64,000 nucleotides of DNA from Luzula sylvatica (GCA_946800325.1 OX326958.1:3358001-3422000); one strand, 5' to 3'; positions 48,001 through 59,609 are shown, counted from the first letter of the stretch. The notes: generated by a model not told the origin, from the sequence alone. Made by a program: numbers and translations.

Positions 48001-48215
48001 AAAAAAATATTTCGAGTTTTCTTCTTAATAGGTAAATCCGTTTTGAGTTCTGCTTAATGTAGATTGTTTACCTCTCACGTATAACTTTAAACATAAATAA
48101 ACTATGAAATATGAAATGATATGTTAAGGAAAAAACTTTGTCAAATATATATTTGTATAATTGGACTTTTATAATATGTTATAATAATAATATTTCATTC
48201 AACGGTAAATTTTAA
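48001..48215. repeat. Dispersed repeat R, copy 3 (partial)
   Basis: Apparently base-for-base identical to 43632-43846 and about 80% like 2000-2225. Homology ends abruptly at TTTTAA, where the gene-capturing element begins in copy 2. Confidence 0.9.
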
Positions 48216-48674
48216 TACTTTTAGTGTAGCGTGATATTTCTCCTGTAAATATTTTATTTTTCTTGAAAGTGCAATATTTATTTTATCTTCAATGTTGGTT
48301 TTATGTATTATTGGTTTAATATATTTTTACCTCTAATTTAAATTGCTTTTATGATATATACTTCGAATATATAATTAGAAAATGAATTATCATATTATCT
48401 AACTACAAAAATCGCTTAAAATAATTTTATAAAAATAAAAGGATTAAAGTGTGATGTTCATTGCATTTAAAAAATAGATAGTTTGCATATGAAACTAACG
48501 GATTAAATTGAGGTTCCCATCCAGCTCAAGAATAGTTTACAAACCGAAATGATTCGAACCCGACCAGTCCGATTGTCACCTATATTTAAAACTTAGATTC
48601 ACATATTAAAAATGTGCTATAATATTCTTCTATATGCACATTCTCTATGTGTGTCTAGGAGACTACAACTCAGT
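48216..48674. other. AT-rich intergenic, no gene seen
   Basis: No recognised features other than short AT runs. Confidence 0.4.
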
Positions 48675-48682
48675 ATATACAT

Positions 48683-49063
48683 CAGGGCCGGTCCAAAGAT
48701 TTAATAGCCCCGAAACCAAATTATAAATCAAACTCATATTTTTTTATAATGGACCCTAAGTTTTTTTATTATAGTATGTAATTAGTTAAAATGGACCCCA
48801 AATTTTTTATAATGGACCCAAAATTTTATAAATTATATAAAAAAAAAAGGAGTAAATGAAAAAGGCTCGGTGATCCTCCATCCATTGGTGCCAATGGGAC
48901 TCGAACCCACAACCTCTCACAACATATGGTTTCTCGTGTCTCACACCCAACCACTAGGTCACGAGCCCATTGGTAAATTTTATAAATTATACTACCTAAT
49001 TTTTTTATTTGTATCCGGATCCGAAACGGTGGTTTCATTTTTTGTATGCATGGGCCGGGCCTG
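48683..49063. mobile_element. hAT-like MITE, 381 bp, carrying a tRNA-like module
   Basis: Ends CAGGGCCGGTCC and, inverted, CAGGCCCGGCCC, similar to the ends of the 17633-18494 element. Flanks ATATACAT (48675-48682) and CTATACAT (49064-49071) form an 8-bp duplication with one mismatch. The centre holds tRNA-like module 6. Confidence 0.75.
48859..48968 (-). other. tRNA-like Pol III module 6
   Basis: Minus strand: TGACCTAGTGGTTGGG (A-box like), then GGTTCGAGTCC (perfect B box, 48907-48897), CCATTGGCACC, and TTTTT at about 48863-48859. The 5' GGGCTCG does not pair with the 3' end, so it is a tRNA-derived sequence rather than a tRNA gene. Confidence 0.6.
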
Positions 49064-49071
49064 CTATACAT

Positions 49072-50760
49072 ATCTATCACATAACAAGATCATATAGATT
49101 CTGTGTAATAATATAATTTTGAACTAATCAATTGTGTTTGCAATGCAATATGTCCTTGAACTGGTTAATAAATATATTAGTATGTTAGCCCATATTATTC
49201 ACCAATTTTTTTGCGTGTAAAATGAAGATATAAGTGAGAAAATAGGAATTTAGTAATTTAGCCCCCTCCATCTTTTAGGATTTTTTAAGTGATTTCAGTA
49301 TATTCAACAATATTAGGTGCCATGTCAATGAAAAAACACGTCACTGCATCATGCCATGCACCTAATACAAATATTCCAAGAAATAATATCAAATTTGAAA
49401 AAGAACAAGAATTTTTTTGATACATTAATTAGCAACATTTTCCTTCTTAAAATACCTTGTATCGATATAAACCTCAACAAAAATCACCAACCCACATTGA
49501 AAATCCTTCAAAACGTACAATTCCAGCACTTCCTCACACAAACCAAATAGGTAAATTTCATCAGTACCCTTACTAAACCTGATAATATCATATAAAAACC
49601 CTTCATCAGTAAACACCCCCCCCCCCCCAATAAAAATAATAATAATAATAATAATAATAATTGTAAATATACAGGAGGGCCATATATGATATTTCTTAGG
49701 ATTTATAGGGGTATTCATGATATTTCCCATGTTTTGTAAGTGTGCATATGACATTTTTCATTTTCTAGTGGATATGTGATATTCTGAGATTTTACAGGGG
49801 TATATAGTGAATTGCACCAAAAAGAACTTTGCACGGATCTCGAGACGAAAAGTTCATCTTGCTGCTGGTGGTCATCGCCATACAAATTATTACGATTGCT
49901 CCGAATCCATGAATATATCGCTCATTCATTTTCCTCTCTTTTACTAATAAAAAATAGAAAGATATATAAGTAATATTATTGGTATTATTATATTCAAGAC
50001 AAATTTAAAGAATAAGAAAGGATCGTACTGTTTGAGAATAAAACTAGAGCACATCATCATGTAATGCGAGAATAGAATTTCGAGGAAATAAAAAAGGAAA
50101 AAGAAAAGAGAAAATTACTCAATAATTCAAAATTTATATTTTTCTTTTTTTTTTCGTACCAAGAAAGGACATTTCGAGAGCGAGACTGTACAAACCCTAA
50201 GCAAGAAGGGGCCTGTAGAAAAATCAAATTTTATTGAGGAGGTAAATTGTAAAATTCCATATCAAGAAAGAAAAGTAATGAGGGATGATGTGGCACCTTT
50301 GTGTGCTTCGATTTTGGAAAAAGACGATTGAGATTTTCCAAAAAGACGATTGAGCTTTTCCAAAATTTTAAGTCTCTCTCTACACTCTTGATGACCTGGA
50401 TATGATTTAACACTTTCAAAACTAACACACAAAAACATGATTTAACATCTTAATTTATGATTTAATTATCTCAATTTATGATTCAACGTACAATTAAGAT
50501 GTCAAATCATTAATTAAAATATTGATTTTTAAGCTGTTAAATTGTATCCACGTTATCAAGAATGTGGACGGATAGGTGGGGGTATGTCCAACATTTTCCT
50601 TTATTATAATAAAATATACAATAACAAATTAATAGGTTGTTAAAAAAACAACCATTTGTTTTGTAACTAATTACAATAATAATTATCCCTGCAATATTTC
50701 TTAATGAGATAAAAAAATCATGGAAACCCTTATCTGTTATGAATATATGAGAAAATATGT
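49072..50760. other. AT-rich intergenic region with microsatellites
   Basis: Contains a C10 run and (AAT)n at 49617-49664, and at 49670-49805 a set of GATATT/GGGGTAT repeats like those near 1720-1900. No gene supported. Confidence 0.45.
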
Positions 50761-51458
50761 GACATATATTGGATATGACCGAATCCGCGAGACCATGACA
50801 TGGTTTAGTCATTATAGATGGACTCGCGACGAGTAGGGTATTAGGTTCTTCATACTTGAGGGACCATTGATTGCGTCACGTACGTAACACAATACTTTGA
50901 TATGATCTTACGCTCACCGTAACAGGGAGTTAAAACGGTCATCATTGGGTATTGTCCGAAACACGAAATTCAATGTGAGTCTCCAAGATAGGAATTGTTT
51001 ATTCCGAAAGGAAGAGATATCTCTTTGGCCACTCGATGAATTGATTAACGAAAACTGTGGCCACGGTCAATGATATTAACGGTTAATATCGATTGAAATT
51101 TGTTAACTCAATTCGGAATCGAGAAAAAATATAGTTAATCAAAATATAAGGATGACTACCACCATGCCTTTTGATTAACGGATATCGCTAACAAGAGAAC
51201 TAATAACCGCTATTCGAGATATGTACAATGATCACAATCATTCTTCGTGTTAACATGGGTAGCCATGATGGAGTGACTAGATCCCGCTCATGGGGTTGTA
51301 GTGCTTTGGAAACAGCCTACTGCCATCGTTAACCGAACCTACATGGTCACACAAGATGTGCGTAGCTTGGTATTTGATACGCAAACTATATTATCTAAAG
51401 TCGTGCATATGGATATGTATGAGTACCTTTTAGGTGGATCTGAAATTGAGTGGGAGAC
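50761..51458 (+). mobile_element. Copia 3' internal (non-coding) region
   Basis: Non-coding spacer preceding a Copia 3' LTR: ends TGAAATTGAGTGGGAGAC, the polypurine tract, directly before the LTR start at 51459. The part from about 50990 repeats, diverged, at 52503-52951 (shared CGATGAATTGAT, GGTTAATATCGATTG, GAGTGGGAGACTGAAGGAAA). No intact coding sequence. Confidence 0.75.
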
Positions 51459-52502
51459 TGAAGGAAATACAGTTTCAGGATCAACCGCAAAAGTATACAC
51501 AAGGATAAACGAATGTAAGCGTACATTCGTGGTCATATCTTTCAGTAGGAAAATCCAATTTGAATGGTTCAAATTGTGTCAGATAGATAATAAGATTATC
51601 TACAACCTTCATTTAGAAATATATTTCATATGAACGAAGTATAAGTGTCGTTTCTATGAAATACCGAAAGGGTGCAACAGTATGACATACAGTTAGTAAA
51701 ACAGTCGTAACTTTTGTATACGAACTCCAATTGGGCCAGACCAAATTGGGTTGGGTATATAATAAGATTATCTACTACTTTCGTGTAGGTTGATGTTCTG
51801 TCAGAGGAATTTACCAATTTCGTATGGACAGAATACTGAACAGGTTCATGCAGTTTTCTGTGTGAAAGAGTGTATATTGGATATACATGTCTTTTGGCCC
51901 ATCCTAATCCTATGTGATATAAATAGGATAATTCTCTCTCATCTCTAATGGTTCATTCAGTCCATTGATTCGGATTATTCAAAATATTCCAGAATTATAG
52001 AGAGACATATTTCTAGTGATTGAAAGGGTGTGAAGAGAGAGAACCGAGAAAAGGAGTTTTCTCGGTATAGAGAATCAACCAATCAAGCAAGTTCGCCGGT
52101 GCTTCGTCTAGGCAGTTGCATCCGCGACCGACGAACTCCGACTCACGGTGGATACAAGTAGAGGAGCGACACTTGTGGCTCTCTGATTGTGATCAAACCG
52201 AAGGAGCAAAACTGTTGGCTGTGGAAGAGTGTGGACGTGGGACGCACGAAAGACAACCGGAGGCGTGTCAAGACGGTGGGAGACGTATGGTATGGGACGC
52301 ACGGTCTAGTCACCAACGTGACACCGGAGAAGGAAAGGGCGCGAACGGTCAACCCGTCGTGCGTGAACAATTTCATGCTGGTAATCGTCTATCCTTCTAT
52401 TGCATCGTACTCTCGAATTTATGGCGTGATCTTGAATTTTGGGAACCGGACCGGGCCTTCATATCCGCTGCGCGGGCCCGGGGTCGGGATGAATTTCCAT
52501 CA
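51459..52502 (+). mobile_element. Copia LTR, ~1044 bp
   Basis: Starts TGAAGGAAATACAG, ends near TGAATTTCCATCA. Aligns inverted to the solo LTR at 12118-13117 through TGCAACAGTATGACATACAG, GACTCACGGTGGATACAAGT and CGCTGCGCGGGCCC. TATAAATA at 51918-51925 gives the likely transcription start region. No target duplication at its right end because another internal segment follows. Confidence 0.82.
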
Positions 52503-52951
52503 ATATCCCTTAGGCCTATCGATGAATTGATCAACGAAATCTCTGGCCAGAGTCAATGATATTAATGGTTAATATCGATTGTGTTTGTTGATTCAATTCG
52601 GTATCGAGACAATAAGTTTAGTCAATCAAATTATAAGGATGACTATTACCGTGCCTTTTGATTGACGGATATCGTGAACAAGAGAACTAAACACCATTGT
52701 TCGAGATGGGTATAAATGATCACAATCATTTTCGTTTTCAACGTGCGAAAGTTATGATGGATTTCTTCCTAGATCCCTCTCATGAGTCCTTGAACTCAGG
52801 CATAAGTTGACTACCATTGCTTGATACGAACCTACGCGGTCACGCATAGAGCTGTCTTATTTCGGGCTTAAATTTCAATCTCTAAAAGTTATGTGTACAT
52901 GAGATGTACGCTAGTACTTTCTTTAGTTGGATCTTGAACTGAGTGGGAGAC
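52503..52951 (+). mobile_element. Second Copia 3' internal segment, ~450 bp
   Basis: A shorter, diverged copy of the 50990-51458 region, again ending in GAGTGGGAGAC. Its placement immediately after an LTR, without a primer-binding site, means the structure is internal-LTR-internal-LTR. Confidence 0.75.
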
Positions 52952-53966
52952 TGAAGGAAATACAGTTACAGATCAACTAGTAGATTGTACACTTGAGGGT
53001 AGATGAACGTACGCGTTCGTCGGAACGATTGGATGCATAATAAGATTATGCAAATATAACAAAAATTACATAGTCCATTATGACGCACCATATGGTCCGT
53101 CATGACGCACAGTATTGTATTTCTATATAAACCAATCTGTGAGTATACCGTCATGACGCACAGTATTGTATTTATATATAAGCCAATATGTGAGTATACC
53201 GTCATGACGCACCATCCAGTGCGTCATGACGGTGGTGCGTCATGACGCACAACTTTGTCCGTCATGACGGAGCACAATTATAACTGCTAGATCTAGTACT
53301 CGTGACACGTGCGTCACGACGCACCATATCGTGCATCATGACGCACTGTGATCCAAACTCTGGATTAGCAGTTTTGATACTCATTAATGCCCCATTAATT
53401 CAGCCTTAATTATAAGATCATGACTGTCTTCTCTCTCTCTCTGCTGGTTCATTTTTCTAGATCTGAAAGAGAGAAAATTAACCTACTTGTGAGACAAGTT
53501 AGAAGAAAGAAAGAGATTGGATCTTGAGAAAGTTTGTGGAAATTTTAGGGGAATTTGCCACAACCGAAAGACGCGTGCTCGAGGTGGATACGAGTAGAGG
53601 AATCTCAACTGAGATTTTCTGGTGTGATCAATCGAGAGCAAGGTCGAGCAAGGTCGGAGACGAACCGGAGAAATTCCGGTTGTATACGACAAAAGGAGAT
53701 TCGAATTAGGTGTCGGATTGCGCGGGCGTGGGACGTGCGTGTTACCGGGATTGAAGCAAGCAAGCTAGCAGCAACTAAGTGAACAACCCGTCTTCGTGAT
53801 CAATTTCACGCGGTATGTTTCTATGTATTTAAGAGTTATATTCATAGGTAGTTGCACGTAGTTTAGGATTCGTACGATCGAGTCGTAGACGTGGTCCTCG
53901 GGATCGGGTCGGACCGGGCCTCACAATCCGCTGCGCGGGGCTCGGTTGTGACGCCGATACCCAACA
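52952..53966 (+). mobile_element. Second Copia LTR, ~1015 bp, with TGACG-rich U3
   Basis: Starts TGAAGGAAATACAG, ends GATACCCAACA. The 3' half matches the other LTRs (GAGGTGGATACGAGTAGAGG, CCGCTGCGCGGGGC). The 5' part is different: 53077-53345 carries nine copies of a TGACG/CGACG core, not seen in the other two LTRs. Confidence 0.8.
53077..53345. repeat. Array of the palindrome CGTCATGACG in an LTR
   Basis: Six exact copies of CGTCATGACG and three near copies, most extended to GTGCGTCATGACGCAC-like palindromes. A ~55-bp unit with TATTGTATTTNTATATAANC is repeated twice between them. TGACG is the core bound by plant TGA-type bZIP factors. Confidence 0.9.
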
Positions 53967-54049
53967 ATAACAACCTCTTTTCTACACAGTCCGCATATGT
54001 TTTCATGCGAGATCCTAGCATACGAATTCCATGGAGTGAAAAGGTCTAG

Positions 54050-54515
54050 GCCACAAAATGCCCCCTCAAAATACGCTTCTTTGCATGGCTCTGGATCCTC
54101 GACAAATTACTAATGGCGGATAATCAGCAAAAGAGGAATTGGCCGAACTCAAATATATGCCCCGACTGTACTCATGTCAGGAAACGGTTACGCATCTCCT
54201 AGGAACTTGCACTTTTATATCACCGATGTGGCAACAGATAGGCTTCGAATTCGGTACAAATGTCACCTTCCTTCTCGAGCCCCCATCCAGAGTATGGCGT
54301 ACTATCCGGAACTCTTTAAACCCTATCATGCACAGCCAGTGGGATGCTCGTTTTTTCGCAATAGGATGGAACACGTGGAAAGATCGTAACGCGCGCATCT
54401 TCTCGGGAAAAAGAACGCAACGACAATATATCTTCCAAAGGGCTAACTCCGAAGCGAGGGCTTGGTTGGAAGCGACGTAACTCTTACGATATAGTTTATA
54501 GTTAGTTAGTTAGTG
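54050..54515 (+). mobile_element. LINE 3' relic (zf-RVT region)
   Basis: Frames give RFFAWLWILDKLLMADNQQ, RNWPNSNICPDCTH, then SCQETVTHLLGTC, FISPMWQQIGFEF and WNTWKDRNARIFSGK, the C-terminal zinc-binding region of plant L1 ORF2. One frame change near 54160. Upstream domains are missing, and it starts soon after the LTR end. Confidence 0.82.
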
Positions 54516-54659
54516 TCCTTCTCCTAAAAAAATGTTAGTTAAAATTTACCCCTCCCATTAAATTTACCATACAATGGCATACGAGGGAGAGGCCACGTTG
54601 CTTTTTTTACTGTGTGAAATTTTCAATTTTTACTCTCTCCTACCTATACTTTACTCATG

Positions 54660-55060
54660 ACATTTTTACTCTCTGACAGGAGAGTGCATGTCCATACCAT
54701 CTCCCTGTCTCCTCTCTCTTTACTTCGCCCTCTCCCTCTCCCTCTCTCTGTCCCAGTTCATGAATCTTGGGCTGTTGGAGTATAGATTGGTACCGGTTCC
54801 ATTGGAGAAGAAGATTCAGACTGAGGTTGATATTAACTGTGTCGGTGGTGGAAAAAGTTTATCGTTCAACGAGGACAGCAAAGTGATGGCTACTCTTTTA
54901 CATATATACCTTTTAAAAAATCAAAAGCATCGAATATGTTCTTTTAAAAACTCAAATTGGTTTTATATTGGATTTTAGGGTTTGGAAGCACTGCTTCGCA
55001 AGGCTACACAGCTTGGAGATGGGCAAATAATTACCTGGTATCCAAATTAAAACTTTTACA
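54660..55060 (+). other. Possible gene fragment, unidentified
   Basis: A frame (54688-54978) includes EYRLVPVPLEKKIQTEVDIN and KSLSFNEDSKVMATLLHIYL, with codon use unlike the AT-rich surroundings. After TTTTAG at about 54978 a second exon-like stretch (LEALLRKATQLGDGQ) follows. It might be a gene 5' end or a captured fragment. I recognise no domain. Confidence 0.25.
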
Positions 55061-56880
55061 TTTGAATTAAAAATATATGTGGGTTCTTTACATGTAATTG
55101 CGTTCCCACATCCATTTCACCGTAACTGAAAAGCATATATGAGGATTTGTCTTTACCTTTTCTAGGATTGGGCCAAAATAATAATTATATGCATGCTTGT
55201 GGCTTGTGGATGTCTTTAATGATTTTCTCCTTATTTATTATTTAGGATTTATTTTTCAGATTTTTTATATTACTGATTGAAAGTAATTCTTTATCAGATT
55301 TATAATAATTTTCAGCTTTTCTTTTCAGATTTAAGAGTAACTTTCTAATTCAGGCATTTTTGAGATTTAGAATAATTGGTGTTGGTTTTTCTAATGCAGG
55401 TTCTTTCAAAAGAGAAATGAAGAATAATTAATGCTGGTTTTTCTAATTCAGGTTCTTTTGAAAGTATTTTTTCTTTTACTCAATTGATCAATATTTGTGA
55501 GTCCACTAATTTATTGATATGGAATTTTCGTTATAATTGGTCCACTAATTCAGGCTCATGGAGTCTCTACGGGTTAAAATTGTTTCGTTATAATCATGAG
55601 GGTATTTACGATATTTTGATTATTGTGTGATATAAAATTTGAAGATGGTGTTATGAATTTATTTTACTTCATTTGTTGCTTGGTTAATCATTCTACATTT
55701 AATCTACAGTAGTATTTCGGGCTTCAAGGTTTAACTATGGTTTTTACTTTTAGTTTAGTAATTAGGGTTACACTTCGTGCTCTTTTTTGTTTTTGTTTTG
55801 ATGGTTGATTTGTAATTTGTAATAAATTCCGGAGCACATTAAGGAGATTTCAGGTTATTCAACTTGCTCGGTTAGTTAAGGACCTAAGTACCGATATTTT
55901 AGGGTACTTCAAAATGTATGGTCGATTAAAGGGCATTTTTGAGGTGATTTTTTCGTTTTTGTACAAGTTAATGTGGTTATTTTGTTAACCAGTCCTTGTA
56001 GTTCGGAATAATTAATTCGTTTAATCCGGTTTTGTTTTTTCAAATCAGGAACTTATTTAATTTAATTTAATTTCCCAATTTTTTAATTAATTAATCTTCA
56101 TTTTAATTATTTATATATCCACTAATTAGTGAACATAATTAATTTTCCAAATTTGGAATGCACAACATGTACAATGTGATCGCGCAGCAGCAACAACCTC
56201 GAAATGGGCCTAATTACAACTTTAACTAAGGCTGTTATAATTACGTACAATATATCACCACGACTCAACTGGGGCAAGAAAAATAAAATTGGGTACACAA
56301 CCACTTGATTGTATTATTTTTCTATTTACATCACAAATTCTTACCTTTGTGTAATATTTTTGTTTGTTTGTGATTTCGATTTTTCTGGCAAATAAGCATT
56401 GTGCATGAGGGAAGCGAGTGAAGTATGAATAATGAAAAAGCTCAAAATCTGCAAGTGATATGTGAAAGATAAAAGTTTTTTAATCAATGATGTTTGTCGG
56501 GATATGTTGGTTAGCAAGGTAATCTTGAATAACATTGACATCAACGAAACGAGCCGACATGGACAACAAGACTCTTTTTTGTGGAATATGTTGGGTATAT
56601 ATCTTTGATTTGTAAACTATTAATGATGATAATGTTGAATAGATATTTTTTTATGATGTAATTTTTTTGCCCTTTATCTACTTAAATTAATATTGTTTGG
56701 TTATATTCATTTCAATTTTGATTATGAAAAAGTCAAACAAAAACTTTTAAGTAAATATGAAAAATACAAATAAGCGCGGCCATATTTCCTAGTTTTCTTT
56801 AATTTGTTGATATTGTACTTGTACCCCAAACCAGGGAACTGATGCATTTATTCAATGATCAAAATAGAGAGGACTTTCAG
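55061..56880. other. AT-rich region between 54.7-kb fragment and P450 copy B
   Basis: A ~55-bp segment (GGTTTTTCTAATNCAGGTTC) is duplicated at about 55389 and 55434. No coding features or inverted ends recognised. Confidence 0.4.
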
Positions 56881-56931
56881 CCATTCTCACTCAAAAAAAA
56901 AAAAAATTATTTCATCATAGCCCTAATAAAA

Positions 56932-58847
56932 TCAAGAACCATAAAGATGAGCTGGAAGCTTCGGCTTCGCAACGGCCTGTAACGGCACCTTCTTCGGCGT
57001 CGATAGCCCGAAAATCTCTTCCATACTTAAATCGGCTGGATCCATTCCTTCTGGAAGCTTCCACTCGAACCCGTGTAGCAAATTGGCTAGACTGACCTGG
57101 ATCACCTTCAAACCCAGATTGTATCCAGGACACATTCGCCTTCCTGAACCGAATGGTAGCAACTCGTAATCTTGACCTTTGACATCGATCGAGCTCCCAA
57201 TAAATCTCTCGGGGTCGAATACCTCGGGCTTGTCCCAAACTGCTGGGTCCCGCCCGATTGTCCATACATTGACTAAAACGAGCGTACCAACTGGTATATC
57301 ATACCTATTATATATCATTATCTAACAAGGATTATTAATTTAAATTATTTCCACCTTATAAGTTATAACTAGAGTAAAAATATCATCATTTGAAGTAATA
57401 CCCGTTATAATTAGCGAATCCACGAGATTGTCGTGGCGTGAGCATAGGGACAACCGGGTGTAAACGCATTGTTTCCTTCATGATTGCTTCGATGTAAGGG
57501 AGTTTGTGTACTTCCTTCTCCTCGACCCAACGGTTTCGTCCGATTACTCTGTCGAGTTCCTCAGTCGCCTTTTCTAAGATTTCAGATTTTTTCAGGAGCT
57601 CAGAAAGAGCCCATTCCACCGTCACGGCTGAGGTCTCTGTTCCGCCCGCTATTAAGTCCTGTAACATGAGAAGGAAACAAGAAAAAGGAAAAGAAAAAGT
57701 CAAATATATGTTCTTATTTGGTAAAAATGGTAGGAAATAATTTTCCTTATAAAGAATTTTGCATGTGTTTAGTGAGAACTTGAAAGATCAATAATCAACC
57801 AATTTTAGTTTACCTGAGTAAAAGCTTTAACTCCGTCTCTCTTGAGTTCAATCTCTAGAGTAGGATCTTCTGCTAATTGTAACAACACATCTACCATGTC
57901 TTTCGCCACGAAATCCTCGCCATCCTCGTGACGCCTCTCGTTGTGTTCGTCCAAAACATGCTCCAAAAAACGGTCAAACTTCTTGCTTACCCGCTTCATC
58001 CTCTTAACATAACCCTGTAAATCAAACCAAGAAAAGCTCATAAGTTTTACGAGTTGTGCATATATATATTGGCCAAAAGAACAGGATTTTGATTATCATC
58101 TATTATGAGAAATTAAAAGAAGAAGAAAAGAACCTGCAAATCGAGAAAATCCAACCACGGTATATAATCGCCTATGTTCAACACTCCATTGAGAAGAAAC
58201 AACTCGTCGATCATCGATTTGAACTCCTCTGGTGTGACGATTGCCCCCTCGGTCTTGTTCGAGTATTTCTTTCCCAACACCATTCTACATATCACGTTGA
58301 GACTGACGGTCATCAGATGATCCTTCAAATTTACCACCTTTCCCGACGATTCGAAAAGGTTTCTGAGAAGTGTACGGATCTCCTCGACACGCATATATTC
58401 ATATGACTCTAGCCGTTTCGCACTAAAGAGCTCCATGATGCACATCTTCCTTGCTTGGCGCCAATACGAGCCGTATTGAGACCAAGTTATATTGGTGTAG
58501 TTATATGTGGTGTACTTCCCCGCCGCAGTCCTGGGCCTATCGATGAACGACACGTCATGAGTTTTCAAAATGAATTTCGCCAGCTCGACTGATGATCCAA
58601 CGACTACAGGTTGAGACCCGAAATGCAGGTACGTGAGTGGACCGTATTTCTTCGAGAGAGCCTGAAGTGATTGGTGAGGGAGGGAACCAATTAGGTTTAA
58701 ATTGCCGATTATAGGCAACGGTTTAGGACCGGGTGGAAGATTGTACTTGACTCGACGACTGAAGTAAGAGATTGATTTGAGGAGGAGGGTTGTTGAGATG
58801 ATTATTGCCAAGTAGTTCATTGCCCATATTGGTGTTATGAACTCCAT
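56932..58847 (-). CDS. CYP92-like cytochrome P450, copy B (intact)
   Basis: Exons 58847-58134, 58014-57814, 57658-57402 and 57304-56932 with canonical GT-AG introns give 514 residues, the usual plant A-type P450 length. Class II microsomal monooxygenase: N-terminal membrane anchor (NYLAIIISTTLLL), hinge PPGPKPLP, oxygen-binding I-helix AGGTETS (309-315), ExxR at Glu367-Arg370, PERF 422-425 and haem loop FGSGRRMCPG with ligand Cys449. The short third intron interrupting NG|YDIPVG is an extra position shared with copy A. CYP92-family relatives oxidise terpenoids or phenolics with NADPH via P450 reductase; the substrate here is unknown. Family name is by resemblance. The TATA box is 70 bp upstream of the ATG, and a MITE has landed 36 bp farther out. 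It is the only intact copy in the window. Confidence 0.92.
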
Positions 58848-58916
58848 TATTGTTCTAATTTGTGTTGGAGTGTGAGTGTGAGCTTGTGTGTTGTTCTTGA
58901 AGAGGTGTTTGAGGAC

Positions 58917-58924
58917 TATTTATA
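58917..58924 (-). promoter_or_regulatory. TATA box of P450 copy B
   Basis: TATAAATA on the minus strand in ACAATGCCTATAAATAGTCC, matching the copy A promoter almost exactly; the leader AACACCTCTTCAAGAACA is also shared. Confidence 0.8.
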
Positions 58925-58959
58925 GGCATTGTCCCAAGCTTTAATTAGTATATTTTAAT

Positions 58960-59191
58960 GGGGAGTGCTATGATAGACCCATTTTCTTATCATGGACCCA
59001 TTTTCAAAAAATTATTTTAAGAATTTTAACTATTTATTAATTAATTCTACAAAATTTATGTTTTGAATAACATTAAATAATAAATATACACTAGAATCTT
59101 ACAAAAAATATCATTATTTCATAAATATTAAAAAAAAATTAAAATTAAAATGGGTCCATGATAAGAAAATGAGTCTATCATATCACTCCCC
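58960..59191. mobile_element. Mutator-type MITE in the copy B promoter, 232 bp, 9-bp TSD
   Basis: Ends GGGGAGTGCTATGATAGACC and, inverted, GGGGAGTGATATGATAGACT, with ATTTTCTTATCATGGACCCA as the inner stem. TATTTTAAT repeats at 58951-58959 and 59192-59200. The shared promoter motif CCAACCAACCACT lies beyond it (about 59258-59270). Confidence 0.93.
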
Positions 59192-59338
59192 TATTTTAAT
59201 CCTATTTTAATCTATCTTCTGAAATGGGAACATGGAAGGAAATTAGCAAATTGATAGTGGTTGGTTGGATCCATTGTGTGAGTCAAAATCATGGAAAGAA
59301 TCGTTGACATGGACTAATGAAGAAAGAAAGAAATTTTA

Positions 59339-59609
59339 AGGGTAATTATACTCTACCCCTCCATTTTCCCCACCCACCCTTTATATCATTAATTAATGAT
59401 TAATGGATGATTAATTAGCATCATCATTAACAAATATACATCCGATTAACAATTAATTAATCCGGATTAATCATTAATTAACTACTATACATTATTTAAT
59501 ATTAAAAGTATATTTGATTAACCATTAATTCGATTAATTAACTCATTAATTAATAGTTAATTAGTATATAAATGATGGGTTGGGAAATGGGGGTACAATA
59601 TATGCCCTC
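59339..59609. mobile_element. Foldback MITE, ~270 bp
   Basis: Arms GGGTAATTATACTCTACCCC with CCATTTTCCCCACCCACCCT against inverted GGGTTGGGAAATGGGGGTAC. The core is made of TTAATTAATCATTAATTAAC-type motifs. Same family as the 30.4 and 31.8 kb elements. Confidence 0.75.
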
